A stretch of DNA of 64,000 nucleotides from assembly GCF_000422465.1 (NCBI RefSeq), contig NZ_KE383846.1, positions 235,444-299,443 on the forward strand. Reading direction: 5' to 3'. The notes beneath the pieces are model-generated. The model made no database searches, had not been told where the DNA came from, and worked only from the letters and a program-made list of their open reading frames with translations. This stretch comes from Paenibacillus harenae DSM 16969. Its GTDB lineage: Bacteria > Bacillota > Bacilli > Paenibacillales > Paenibacillaceae. Positions 17,424 to 24,620 of this stretch are shown piece by piece (within the stretch, counting starts at the first letter, position 1; each line of letters begins with the position of its first letter). The position numbers and the translations under genes are program-made.

Positions 17424-19199
17424 CTATTTTGCGCTTTTCATTTCCTTCGCCGCCTCCGGCGAAGCCTTCTCGCCCTTCTGGAGCTGGTACATCTTGAAAT
17501 AACGGCCGCCCAGCGCCATCAGCGTTTCGTGATTGCCGCGTTCCACGATTTCTCCGCGGTGCAGCACCAGAATCTGATCGGCCTCGCGAATGGTTGACAG
17601 CCTGTGCGCAATGATCAGCGTCGTCCGTCCTTCGCTGACGACCCGCAGCGCCTGCTGGATCAGCCCCTCCGTCTCGCTGTCGATGCTCGCCGTCGCCTCA
17701 TCCAGAATAAGAATCGACGGATCGAAGGCGAGTGCTCTCGCGAAGGAAATGAGCTGACGCTGGCCGGAGGACAGCGTGCTTCCCCGCTCAACCACCAGCT
17801 CGTCGTAGCCGCCGGGCAGCTGCTCCACGAAGCCGGCCGCCCCGACATCCTTCAGCGCGGTTTTAACGCGCTCGAGCGTAATTTCTTTATTGTACAAGCT
17901 GACATTAAACTTAATGTCTCCGGCGAACAAGTACGGATCCTGCAGCACGATGCCCATATGCTTGCGCAGCTCTTGCTTGGACAGTCCCGCGATATCAACG
18001 CCGTCGATCGTTATTTTACCTATATTCGGTTCATAGAAACCGAGCAGCAGGTTCATAATCGAGCTCTTCCCCGATCCGGTATGGCCGACCAGCGCGACCG
18101 TCTCGCCGCGGCTGGCTTCGAATGAAATGCCTTTCAGCACATTCTCGCCTTCTTTGTAGGCAAATGTGACGTTGTCGAATTTCACGGCGCCGTCGGGACG
18201 CTTCGCCTGGCTGACCTCATCGACCTCCGCCCCTTCCAAATCCAGAATTGCAAACACCTTCTCGGCGGACACGAACGCCCGCTGCGCATTCGTCAATTGA
18301 TCGAATATCCCGATAATCGGCTGGAAGATTCGCCCCAAGTAATCGATAAAAGCATAAAATACGCCGAATAAAATAACCGACTCGAGCGATGCGCGGCCAA
18401 AATACCAAATAACGAGCGCCGTCACCAGGCTGCCGATCGTCCCTACGATATTCCGGGAGGACAACGAAAACACTCTGAACTGCTTAATTTGATTCGAATA
18501 CCGATCCTCGTTCAGCGTCTCGAACTCCGCAAGCGTCACCTTCTCGCGCCGGAACGCTTGAATGATCGGCATGACGACGATCGACTCGTTAATCATCGCG
18601 TTCATATCGCTAAGCCTCGCGCGCATGATCGAGATATAGCCCTTCGAGTATTTCAGGTGCACGTACATAATTAACGCGAACAGCGGCGGAAGCGCCAAGC
18701 AGAACAGCGCAAGCCGCACGTCCAGAATGAACAGCGCCGTGAAAATACCGATAAGCTGCACGAAGCTTACGACGAACGTCGCCATGAAGCTCATGAATAA
18801 ATCCCGGACTGCCTCCGTATCGTTCGCGATCCGGGATACGATTTGGCCGATCGGCGTATTGTCGAAATACTTCAGCGGGATGCGCTGGATGTGCCGCATT
18901 AAATCCATGCGCATATTTTTAATGATTTGCAGCGCCGTAGACTGCAGCAGATACGACTGCGTAAAGTTGCCTACCCCCGCGATAATCAGCAGCGCCAAAT
19001 ATAAACCAAGCAGCGCCAGTACGGGCGCCAGCTCCCCCCCTTCGACCGACAAATGCTTGTCGATAATCGTTTTGATAATAAACGGTCCGCCAAGATCGGC
19101 GCCTACGGCACAGCAAAGGATGAGCAGCGCGCCAATAATTCTATACTTATAGACGAGAGCGTATGCGAATAGCCTTCTCGCCGTCGATTGTTCCCGCAT
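17424..19199 (-). CDS. ABC exporter half-transporter, YheH/BmrD-like
   Basis: A 591-residue permease-ATPase fusion. Six membrane helices occupy about residues 1-320. The ATPase domain has Walker A GHTGSGKSS, Q-loop LQDPYLF, signature TLSSGQRQ, Walker B ILILDEATASID with the catalytic Glu, and H-loop AHRLS. It is the active-site partner of a heterodimeric exporter whose other half lies 12 bp upstream. In Bacillus the equivalent YheI/YheH (BmrCD) pair exports drugs. The ribosome site is AAGGAGGTG. A terminator follows the gene. Confidence 0.9.
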   Translation of the reverse strand: MREQSTARRLFAYALVYKYRIIGALLILCCAVGADLGGPFIIKTIIDKHLSVEGGELAPVLALLGLYLALLIIAGVGNFTQSYLLQSTALQIIKNMRMDLMRHIQRIPLKYFDNTPIGQIVSRIANDTEAVRDLFMSFMATFVVSFVQLIGIFTALFILDVRLALFCLALPPLFALIMYVHLKYSKGYISIMRARLSDMNAMINESIVVMPIIQAFRREKVTLAEFETLNEDRYSNQIKQFRVFSLSSRNIVGTIGSLVTALVIWYFGRASLESVILFGVFYAFIDYLGRIFQPIIGIFDQLTNAQRAFVSAEKVFAILDLEGAEVDEVSQAKRPDGAVKFDNVTFAYKEGENVLKGISFEASRGETVALVGHTGSGKSSIMNLLLGFYEPNIGKITIDGVDIAGLSKQELRKHMGIVLQDPYLFAGDIKFNVSLYNKEITLERVKTALKDVGAAGFVEQLPGGYDELVVERGSTLSSGQRQLISFARALAFDPSILILDEATASIDSETEGLIQQALRVVSEGRTTLIIAHRLSTIREADQILVLHRGEIVERGNHETLMALGGRYFKMYQLQKGEKASPEAAKEMKSAK

Positions 19200-19211
19200 T
19201 CCAGCACCTCC

Positions 19212-20954
19212 TTATTCCTCCAGGCTCGCTTCCATTTGCTGCCGTTCCCACTGTTCTTTATACCAGCCGCCGAACAGCATCAACTCGTCGTGCGTGCCCT
19301 CTTCTTTGATTTTTCCTTCATCCAGTACCAGGATCCAATCGGCGTGACTGACGGCCGAGAGACGATGTGTCGTAATCAGCGTCGTCTTGCCGGCCCTCTC
19401 CTGGCGGATATGATGCAAAATCCGGCTCTCGGTACGCGCATCGACGGCTGACAACGAGTCGTCCAGCAGCAAAATTTCGGAATCCGTCAGCAGCGCCCGC
19501 GCGATCGCCAGCCGCTGCTTCTGCCCGCCGGAGAGCATAACGCCATTCTCGCCTACTACCGTATTCAGCCCTTCCGGCATCTGGGCGACATCCTCGGCAA
19601 AGGACGCCATCCGGACCGCACGGTCAATCTCCTCCTGCGTCGCATCCGGCTTGCCGAGCGCAATATTGTCACGGATCGACTTGGATAACAGGAGATGCTC
19701 TTGAGGTACGTACGAAATCCAGCGTTTCATTTGATCCAGCGCGATTCTCTCGACCGGCACCCCGGCAACATACAGCATTTCCGGTTCTACCGGATATTGG
19801 CGCAGCAGCTGTTTCAGCAGCGTGCTCTTCCCGCTGCCGGTCTTGCCTACGATGCCGAGCGTCTGGCCCCGTTCCAGGCGGAAGGAGACGCCTGCAAGAC
19901 TCGGCCTGCTTGCTGTCGGATAAGTGAACGTCAGCTGCTTCATCTCAATCCGGGTCGGCACTTCCACATCGGCAGGCTTATCCGGGTCCTGCAAATCCGG
20001 CTTCTGCGACAAAGCCTCATCGAGCCGGTCGGCGGACGCGCTTCCGCGCTGAAGCACATTAATGAATTCACCGAACGAAATCATCGGCCAGATCAGCATG
20101 CCTAAATAAATATTGAATGATATAAGCTGGCCAAGCGATATTTCTTCTTGAAATACAAGATAAGAGCCGTAACCGATGCCGATCGAATAGCTTACGCCGA
20201 CAATAATGGAAATGGTCGGCTGAAATAACGCGTTCAAGAGCGACACGCGTTTGTTCTTCTGCATGACCTCCGAGGTCACCTTGTCGAAAGCGGCGATATC
20301 GTTTTTTTCCTGCACGTAGGAACGAATGACCCGAATGCCGGATATAGACTCCAGCGCATGATCGTTCATTTTGCCGAAGGAAGCCTGCGCATCGAGAAAC
20401 CGGGTTCTTACCCGTGTGCCAAGCTTACTGATGACAAAAGCGAGCAGGGGCAGCGGAATCAAGGCCGCGAGCATCAATTTGTAGCTGACGAATGAAATCA
20501 TCATCACCATGACGACCGAAGCGCCGACGAGCGTATTGACCAGCGTCATAACGCCGTAACCCGCCGTTTGGCCGATCGCCAGGACGTCGTTCGTCGCTAG
20601 CGCCATCAGTTGTCCGGTACTGTTGCGCTGAAAGAAACCGGGCGTCATCCTCGTCAGATGGGCAAGCAGCCGGCCTCTCAACACCTTCTCAATAAGAGCG
20701 GAATTACCGAACAGCGTCGTAATCCATATGTACACCAGCACATAAAGAAGCAGCGCGAGTCCGACAAGCAGCAGCACGGTCTGATTGAGGCCCGACTCGG
20801 TCAGCTGTCCGTCGCGAATCTGGTCAACCGTTCTGCCAATCAGATTTGGCGGTATCGTCGAGAGTATGCTGACAATCGCCATAATGCTGACGGCAACCGC
20901 ATAACTCCCCCATCTATCCTTGAAAAACCATTTCAGACGATTTACGAAAGACAT
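19212..20954 (-). CDS. ABC exporter half-transporter, YheI/BmrC-like
   Basis: A 580-residue half-transporter with an N-terminal six-helix domain containing FFQRNSTGQLMALATNDV, a stretch typical of the YheI family. The ATPase domain has Walker A GKTGSGKST, signature MLSGGQKQR and Walker B ILLLDDSLSAVD. Asp replaces the catalytic Glu, so this is the degenerate half of the pair. The frame opens at 21017, but the ATG at 20954 has an AAGGGGG ribosome site and matches the family N-terminus. It is the first gene of the operon, divergent from the glycosyltransferase at 21178. I see no leader peptide like BmrB upstream. Confidence 0.9.
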   Translation of the reverse strand: MSFVNRLKWFFKDRWGSYAVAVSIMAIVSILSTIPPNLIGRTVDQIRDGQLTESGLNQTVLLLVGLALLLYVLVYIWITTLFGNSALIEKVLRGRLLAHLTRMTPGFFQRNSTGQLMALATNDVLAIGQTAGYGVMTLVNTLVGASVVMVMMISFVSYKLMLAALIPLPLLAFVISKLGTRVRTRFLDAQASFGKMNDHALESISGIRVIRSYVQEKNDIAAFDKVTSEVMQKNKRVSLLNALFQPTISIIVGVSYSIGIGYGSYLVFQEEISLGQLISFNIYLGMLIWPMISFGEFINVLQRGSASADRLDEALSQKPDLQDPDKPADVEVPTRIEMKQLTFTYPTASRPSLAGVSFRLERGQTLGIVGKTGSGKSTLLKQLLRQYPVEPEMLYVAGVPVERIALDQMKRWISYVPQEHLLLSKSIRDNIALGKPDATQEEIDRAVRMASFAEDVAQMPEGLNTVVGENGVMLSGGQKQRLAIARALLTDSEILLLDDSLSAVDARTESRILHHIRQERAGKTTLITTHRLSAVSHADWILVLDEGKIKEEGTHDELMLFGGWYKEQWERQQMEASLEE

Positions 20955-21090
20955 AGTATCCCCCTTCAATAATGAATTGCTGCTCAAGGGTTTCCAGCAT
21001 AACCCGACATCTTCCATAATGCTTCAATTTCCTTATTTATGCAACATTGTTAAGCAAGTCTTATCCACTTTTCATTTTGCAGTTTTAAGC

Positions 21091-21118
21091 TTGTTCTTAA
21101 TAACGAATATGATATGAT
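21091..21118 (+). promoter_or_regulatory. Candidate sigma-A promoter of the glycosyltransferase gene
   Basis: TTGTTC at 21091-21096 and TATGAT at 21113-21118 are spaced by 16 bp, 60 bp before the ATG at 21178. Confidence 0.5.
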
Positions 21119-21177
21119 GAATTTACGACTCCGCTTGCTCGCCGCTATAAAATCAGATGACAACCGAGGTGAACGGA

Positions 21178-22212
21178 ATGGACTGTGCCATTAGCATCAT
21201 CGTACCGATCTATAATGCCGAGAAGCGGCTGCATCGGTGCATCGACAGCATCCTGCGTCAGTCCTTTCACGATTTTGAGCTGCTGCTCATCGATGACGGC
21301 TCCGCCGACGACAGCGGAGCCATATGCGAACAATATGCCTCAGCCGACTGCCGTATTAAAACACTCCATCAAACGAACGCCGGTATCGGCGCAGCCAAAA
21401 ACACCGGAATCGGAGCCGCTTCCGGCAAATACATTTCCTTCGTCGATTCCGACGACGAGGTGAATGAGCATTTTCTCGCCAAGCTTTACGCCGAAGCGGA
21501 GGAGCATGCCTGCGACGTCGTCGTAAGCGGCTTCCGGATCGTTCCCGGCTTCCGGATCGTCACGCCCCGTTTCAAGCTTCACGCGCTTATGAACGGCACC
21601 GATTTCGTACTCAGCTCCGCAGCCGTTCATTCCGATAATGATTTGTGCTTCAACTGGAGAAGCCTGTTCAAGAGGGAGCACCTTGCCTCGTTGCGAATCC
21701 GATTCCGCGAGGAGCTCCTGATTGGAGAAGATACGATATTCATGCTGGAGGCGCTGCTTGGCTCCGGACGCGTATACGCGATCCCCGATCCGTTATATGA
21801 CTACACCGTCAACAATCCGGACAGCATCATGAACTCCGCTTTCATTCCGAAGCTGGAGTCCGTCCTGCTGCTGCAATACGGGTTAAGAAAACGGATTTCC
21901 GAACAATACGGCTTGCTGGCAAACAAACGTTACCGGAAAGACATGGCGGACTATTACATTAAGTCCATTTACGGACTGCTTATCCAAAATTTCAGGAACA
22001 GCCCCAAGCCCGTTCAACCGGCGGACCTTGACGCAATTATTCGCAGCGATATGATTTCGGACAGCACGAAGGCATTGGGCTTCGCGTACAAATGCGGCAA
22101 TATCAAAGAGTATATGCATTTTTTGGCTCTAAAGTTCAAGCTGACCGCTCTTCTGTTCAACCGGGAATACAAATCAAAGAACCCTTCCGCTCTCTCGCCC
22201 TCCAGCAGGTGA
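21178..22212 (+). CDS. Family 2 glycosyltransferase
   Basis: A 344-residue inverting glycosyltransferase of the GT-A fold. The N-terminus ISIIVPIYNAEKRLHRCIDS, then LLIDDGSADDSG, the repeated NAGIGAAKNTGIGAASGKYI and the metal-binding DSDD motif near residue 91 are classic GT2. It would transfer a sugar from a nucleotide-sugar to a cell-wall, capsule or glycolipid acceptor on the cytoplasmic side. The C-terminal part has no clear membrane helix. An upstream ATG at 21157 is possible, but the ATG at 21178 has the better ribosome site (GAGGTG). It stands alone, so the acceptor cannot be guessed. Confidence 0.88.
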   Translation: MDCAISIIVPIYNAEKRLHRCIDSILRQSFHDFELLLIDDGSADDSGAICEQYASADCRIKTLHQTNAGIGAAKNTGIGAASGKYISFVDSDDEVNEHFLAKLYAEAEEHACDVVVSGFRIVPGFRIVTPRFKLHALMNGTDFVLSSAAVHSDNDLCFNWRSLFKREHLASLRIRFREELLIGEDTIFMLEALLGSGRVYAIPDPLYDYTVNNPDSIMNSAFIPKLESVLLLQYGLRKRISEQYGLLANKRYRKDMADYYIKSIYGLLIQNFRNSPKPVQPADLDAIIRSDMISDSTKALGFAYKCGNIKEYMHFLALKFKLTALLFNREYKSKNPSALSPSSR

Positions 22213-22590
22213 GCCATTTTAATTCGCTTTACGGGTACGGTCACTAACGCGTTTTGAGGTGAAGGATTCCTGGGCAAGCCCGCCCAATGGCTTCCCGCCA
22301 TAGCCCATGGAAATGGTTAAACACGAATCTCGCGCATCCGATGGTTTTACGAATGAGCGCAGCTAGTTCTTTGGTGGGATATAATCGATAGCGTCAGGCT
22401 TTGTGCACAAGACCCAAGACGAGCGCCTCCTTTCAAAAAAGGGATATGCTCATTATACCAGAACAAATGTTCTTATTACAAGAGAAATCGATTCATCCCC
22501 TCCCTAAAACGATGCTCGTTTTGGAGGGAGGGGTCTTCTCGCCAAAATTGATAATTCCGCATTCGACGTAACCCATATATTCCATAACAA
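22213..22590. other. Non-coding stretch with several hairpins
   Basis: No supported gene is seen. Two adjacent hairpins, TGGGCAAGCCCGCCCA (22271-22286) and ATGGCTTCCCGCCAT (22287-22301), lie just past the glycosyltransferase gene. An imperfect long hairpin, CCCCTCCCTAAAACGA against TCGTTTTGGAGGGAGGGG, covers about 22498-22534. The latter may terminate transcription. Confidence 0.5.
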
Positions 22591-22618
22591 CAAAAAACTG
22601 CCGAGCATCGCTCGGCAG
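22591..22618 (-). terminator. Terminator of the ANTAR/TrpD-like operon
   Basis: A perfect 9-bp stem CTGCCGAGC / GCTCGGCAG with an ATC loop is followed on the minus strand by TTTTTTG, 14 bp after the stop at 22632. Confidence 0.88.
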
Positions 22619-22631
22619 CCCCTGATTTCAC

Positions 22632-23678
22632 TTAACCCGGAAGGGACAGCACGCCCTCGCCCCTCATCACATTTTGCCATTTGCGGTACAGATCCCACGC
22701 AGCCCCATCGTCCAGCAAGGCTTTGCATGTATATAGGCCTTCCTCGATCGATTCCACCTTATCCGCGAGCTGCAGCCTGGCAGCCGCATTGAGCAGAACC
22801 TGGTTGACGAAAGCAAAATGCCCGCGTCCCTGCAGTACGGCCTCCGATACCCGAAGCTGCTCGGCCGCCGTCCACTCCGTTTCCGGCAAAGCCGTCTCCA
22901 AGCCGTACGTATCCGGATCGACGATATGAAGCCTCGACTCCCCGTTCTCCACGATATAGGTGCGGGTCGGACGTTCAATGAACAGATCCTCGGACCCTTC
23001 CGCCCCTTGCACGATCAACGCCTTCTCATATTGAAGGTTGGTCGCCAGCTTCGCCATGCGTTCAAATACCGTATTATGATACACGCCGAAGGTCAAGTAT
23101 GGCGAGTACGCATAATCGATCAGCTTCTCCGCCGTATTCAGAACCGTCCGCATGCCAAGCTCAACGCGTATGGAACGCAGCGCCTTCAGCGGCGGACACC
23201 ATTCCTCAGCCGGCACATACAGCACGCCCGTGCTCGAAGCCGCCTTCAGCACCTGCTCCCGAGGCAGACGGTCGGCGTCAATGCCTGCTTCGCGCAGCAA
23301 ATCATCGAGCGTCACTCCCCACTTCGGCGGCAGCGAAGCCGCTCCGTGGAACGTTACCGGCAAGCCGGCGCTTGCAAGAAGGAACGCGGTTGGAAACGTT
23401 GCGAAAAATGTTTTTTTGCGTCCGTCGTAAGGACCCGCGCAATCCAATCCCTGATGAACCGGCGTGCGATACGCATGCTTGCGGCATACCGCTACGAATG
23501 CCTCAAGCTCCTCGACGCTTTCCATCTTTATCCGTTCAGCGATGAAGAAGGCGCCTATTTGAGCCGGGGTAGCTTTCTTTTCAAGGATCGCTTCGGCAGC
23601 AAGCAGCGCTTCCTCGTAATTCAAGTCGCGCGCGCCCCGTTTTCCACGGCCAACTTCCTTCAGCAGGTTCGTAATCAT
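22632..23678 (-). CDS. TrpD-like (glycosyltransferase family 3) protein
   Basis: A 348-residue protein related to anthranilate phosphoribosyltransferase and nucleoside phosphorylases. An N-terminal helical domain (LNYEEALLAAEAILEKKATPAQIGAFFIAERIKMES) is followed by an alpha/beta domain. The glycine loop of true TrpD (GTGGD) is replaced by CAGPYDGRKKT, so ordinary anthranilate phosphoribosyl transfer is doubtful. There is no trp operon nearby. The gene is 12 bp downstream of the ANTAR regulator, with its own AAGGAGG ribosome site and a shared terminator, and is divergent from nirB. It may bind a nucleotide or phosphoribosyl ligand connected with nitrogen metabolism; that is inference. Confidence 0.8.
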   Translation of the reverse strand: MITNLLKEVGRGKRGARDLNYEEALLAAEAILEKKATPAQIGAFFIAERIKMESVEELEAFVAVCRKHAYRTPVHQGLDCAGPYDGRKKTFFATFPTAFLLASAGLPVTFHGAASLPPKWGVTLDDLLREAGIDADRLPREQVLKAASSTGVLYVPAEEWCPPLKALRSIRVELGMRTVLNTAEKLIDYAYSPYLTFGVYHNTVFERMAKLATNLQYEKALIVQGAEGSEDLFIERPTRTYIVENGESRLHIVDPDTYGLETALPETEWTAAEQLRVSEAVLQGRGHFAFVNQVLLNAAARLQLADKVESIEEGLYTCKALLDDGAAWDLYRKWQNVMRGEGVLSLPG

Positions 23679-23690
23679 CGCAAGGCCTCC

Positions 23691-24296
23691 TTATTTTGAC
23701 TCCTGAAGTATCTGATAAACCTTAACGATCGACGTCGCTACATCGACCATGCGTTTGCGTTCATTCATCGCCTGCTTGCGCAGCACTTCGTACGCCTCCG
23801 CTTCGGAGATGTTCTTGATCTTGCATAAAATCCCCTTCGCCATATCAATCCACTTTCGTTCCTCAAGCCTGCCCTCGAGCTGTTTCCGCTCATTCGCCCA
23901 TTGCTGTCTCTCGAAGCACTGCTTGGAGGCAAAGTGAAGCGCCCAGTGCAGCTCTTGCTCCGACATGGACGGCGTCAATATGCCGTCGACCGGCACGTCA
24001 TCCTCGCAGAAAGCGGCGGACGAAGCGGCGGCATACGCGCTGCACCACCACAGCATCGGAGCTGTTTTTCGCCCCAGCAGCCTCTGCCCTATTCCTTTTA
24101 CTTCATTTAATGGCAGATGAATGACCACCGCGTCGGCTGCGCTCATTTGCTGCTCCGCCATTTTCTCGTCTTTAGCGCGAATAATATGATAACCGTAAGT
24201 TTCTAATATATATTTTGGCGTTTGTTTCTTAGAAAGCTGATCTGACTGAGGGTCCGCCGCTGCCGCCCGATGATCGACTACTAACAAAGAACGCAT
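23691..24296 (-). CDS. ANTAR-domain RNA-binding antiterminator
   Basis: A 201-residue protein with a receiver-like N-terminal half and a C-terminal ANTAR domain of about 60 residues (KWIDMAKGILCKIKNISEAE, then AYEVLRKQAMNERKRMVDVA). ANTAR proteins bind RNA with two hexaloop hairpins and prevent formation of an overlapping terminator, as NasR and EutV do. The N-terminal half opens with LLVVDH but lacks a clear phospho-acceptor pattern, so the signal input may not be phosphorylation. The gene is divergent from nirB, whose leader holds exactly such a two-hexaloop/terminator arrangement. The ATG at 24296 has a GGAGGGG ribosome site. It is probably the nitrite/nitrate-responsive antiterminator of nirB-nirD-cobA. 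Confidence 0.9.
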   Translation of the reverse strand: MRSLLVVDHRAAAADPQSDQLSKKQTPKYILETYGYHIIRAKDEKMAEQQMSAADAVVIHLPLNEVKGIGQRLLGRKTAPMLWWCSAYAAASSAAFCEDDVPVDGILTPSMSEQELHWALHFASKQCFERQQWANERKQLEGRLEERKWIDMAKGILCKIKNISEAEAYEVLRKQAMNERKRMVDVATSIVKVYQILQESK

Positions 24297-24335
24297 GTTG
24301 AACGCCCCCTCCTCTACGACTTTTAATTATGATAA

Positions 24336-24369
24336 TCACATTTGTGAACTCTTGTTACTATATATAACA
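24336..24369. promoter_or_regulatory. GlnR/TnrA-type box and TCACA palindrome near the ANTAR gene
   Basis: TGTTACTATATATAACA at 24353-24369 fits TGTNA-N7-TNACA and departs from the longer TnrA consensus at one position. A second palindrome, TCACATTTGTGA, lies at 24336-24347. Both are within 75 bp of the ANTAR gene start, so they are placed for nitrogen control of that gene. Confidence 0.6.
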
Positions 24370-24416
24370 TAAAAATATCGAAACTGTCATTACCCTAATT
24401 TTTTCAGCCTTTTTTG

Positions 24417-24457
24417 TGTCAAGTATATTGACATGAGATTTAAAACCATTGTATGAT
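24417..24457 (+). promoter_or_regulatory. nirB promoter with overlapping GlnR/TnrA-type box
   Basis: TTGACA (24428-24433) and TATGAT (24452-24457) are separated by 18 bp. A box TGTCAAGTATATTGACA (24417-24433) with perfect TGTNA-N7-TNACA ends overlaps the -35. That position suits repression by GlnR under nitrogen excess; activation cannot be excluded. Confidence 0.7.
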
Positions 24458-24482
24458 TACGTTAACAACTACAAATCATTCG

Positions 24483-24529
24483 CGAATACAACGGTGTGTT
24501 CGTTTGAAGCGGCAAAGATGCCTGCTTTC
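24483..24529 (+). ncRNA. ANTAR-target two-hexaloop leader of nirB
   Basis: Two neighbouring hairpins each carry a six-base loop with A first and G fourth, the known ANTAR signature. P1 pairs CGAATAC (24483-24489) with GTGTTCG (24496-24502) around the loop AACGGT. P2 pairs GAAGCGGC (24506-24513) with GCCtGCTTTC (24520-24529, one bulged U) around the loop AAAGAT. The 3' arm of P2 is also the 5' arm of the terminator at 24520-24587, so the two structures exclude each other. Confidence 0.82.
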
Positions 24530-24587
24530 GTTTTTCAGAGGAGACGTACGACGTTCTCCCTGAGACGAAGCAGGCTTTTATTATTTT
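24520..24587 (+). terminator. Conditional terminator in the nirB leader
   Basis: GCCTGCTTTCGT (24520-24531) pairs with ACGAAGCAGGC (24565-24575), one base bulged, and TTTTATTATTTT follows. A smaller inner hairpin (GGAGACGT...ACGTTCTCC) fills the loop. Binding of the ANTAR protein to P1/P2 would remove its 5' arm. Confidence 0.85.
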
Positions 24588-24620
24588 CCCACAGACAGTG
24601 TTTGAGAGGAGAGTAACAAA

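Noticed and set aside
22632..23678. Genuine trpD of tryptophan synthesis
   Set aside because: The GTGGD loop is absent and no other trp gene is nearby.
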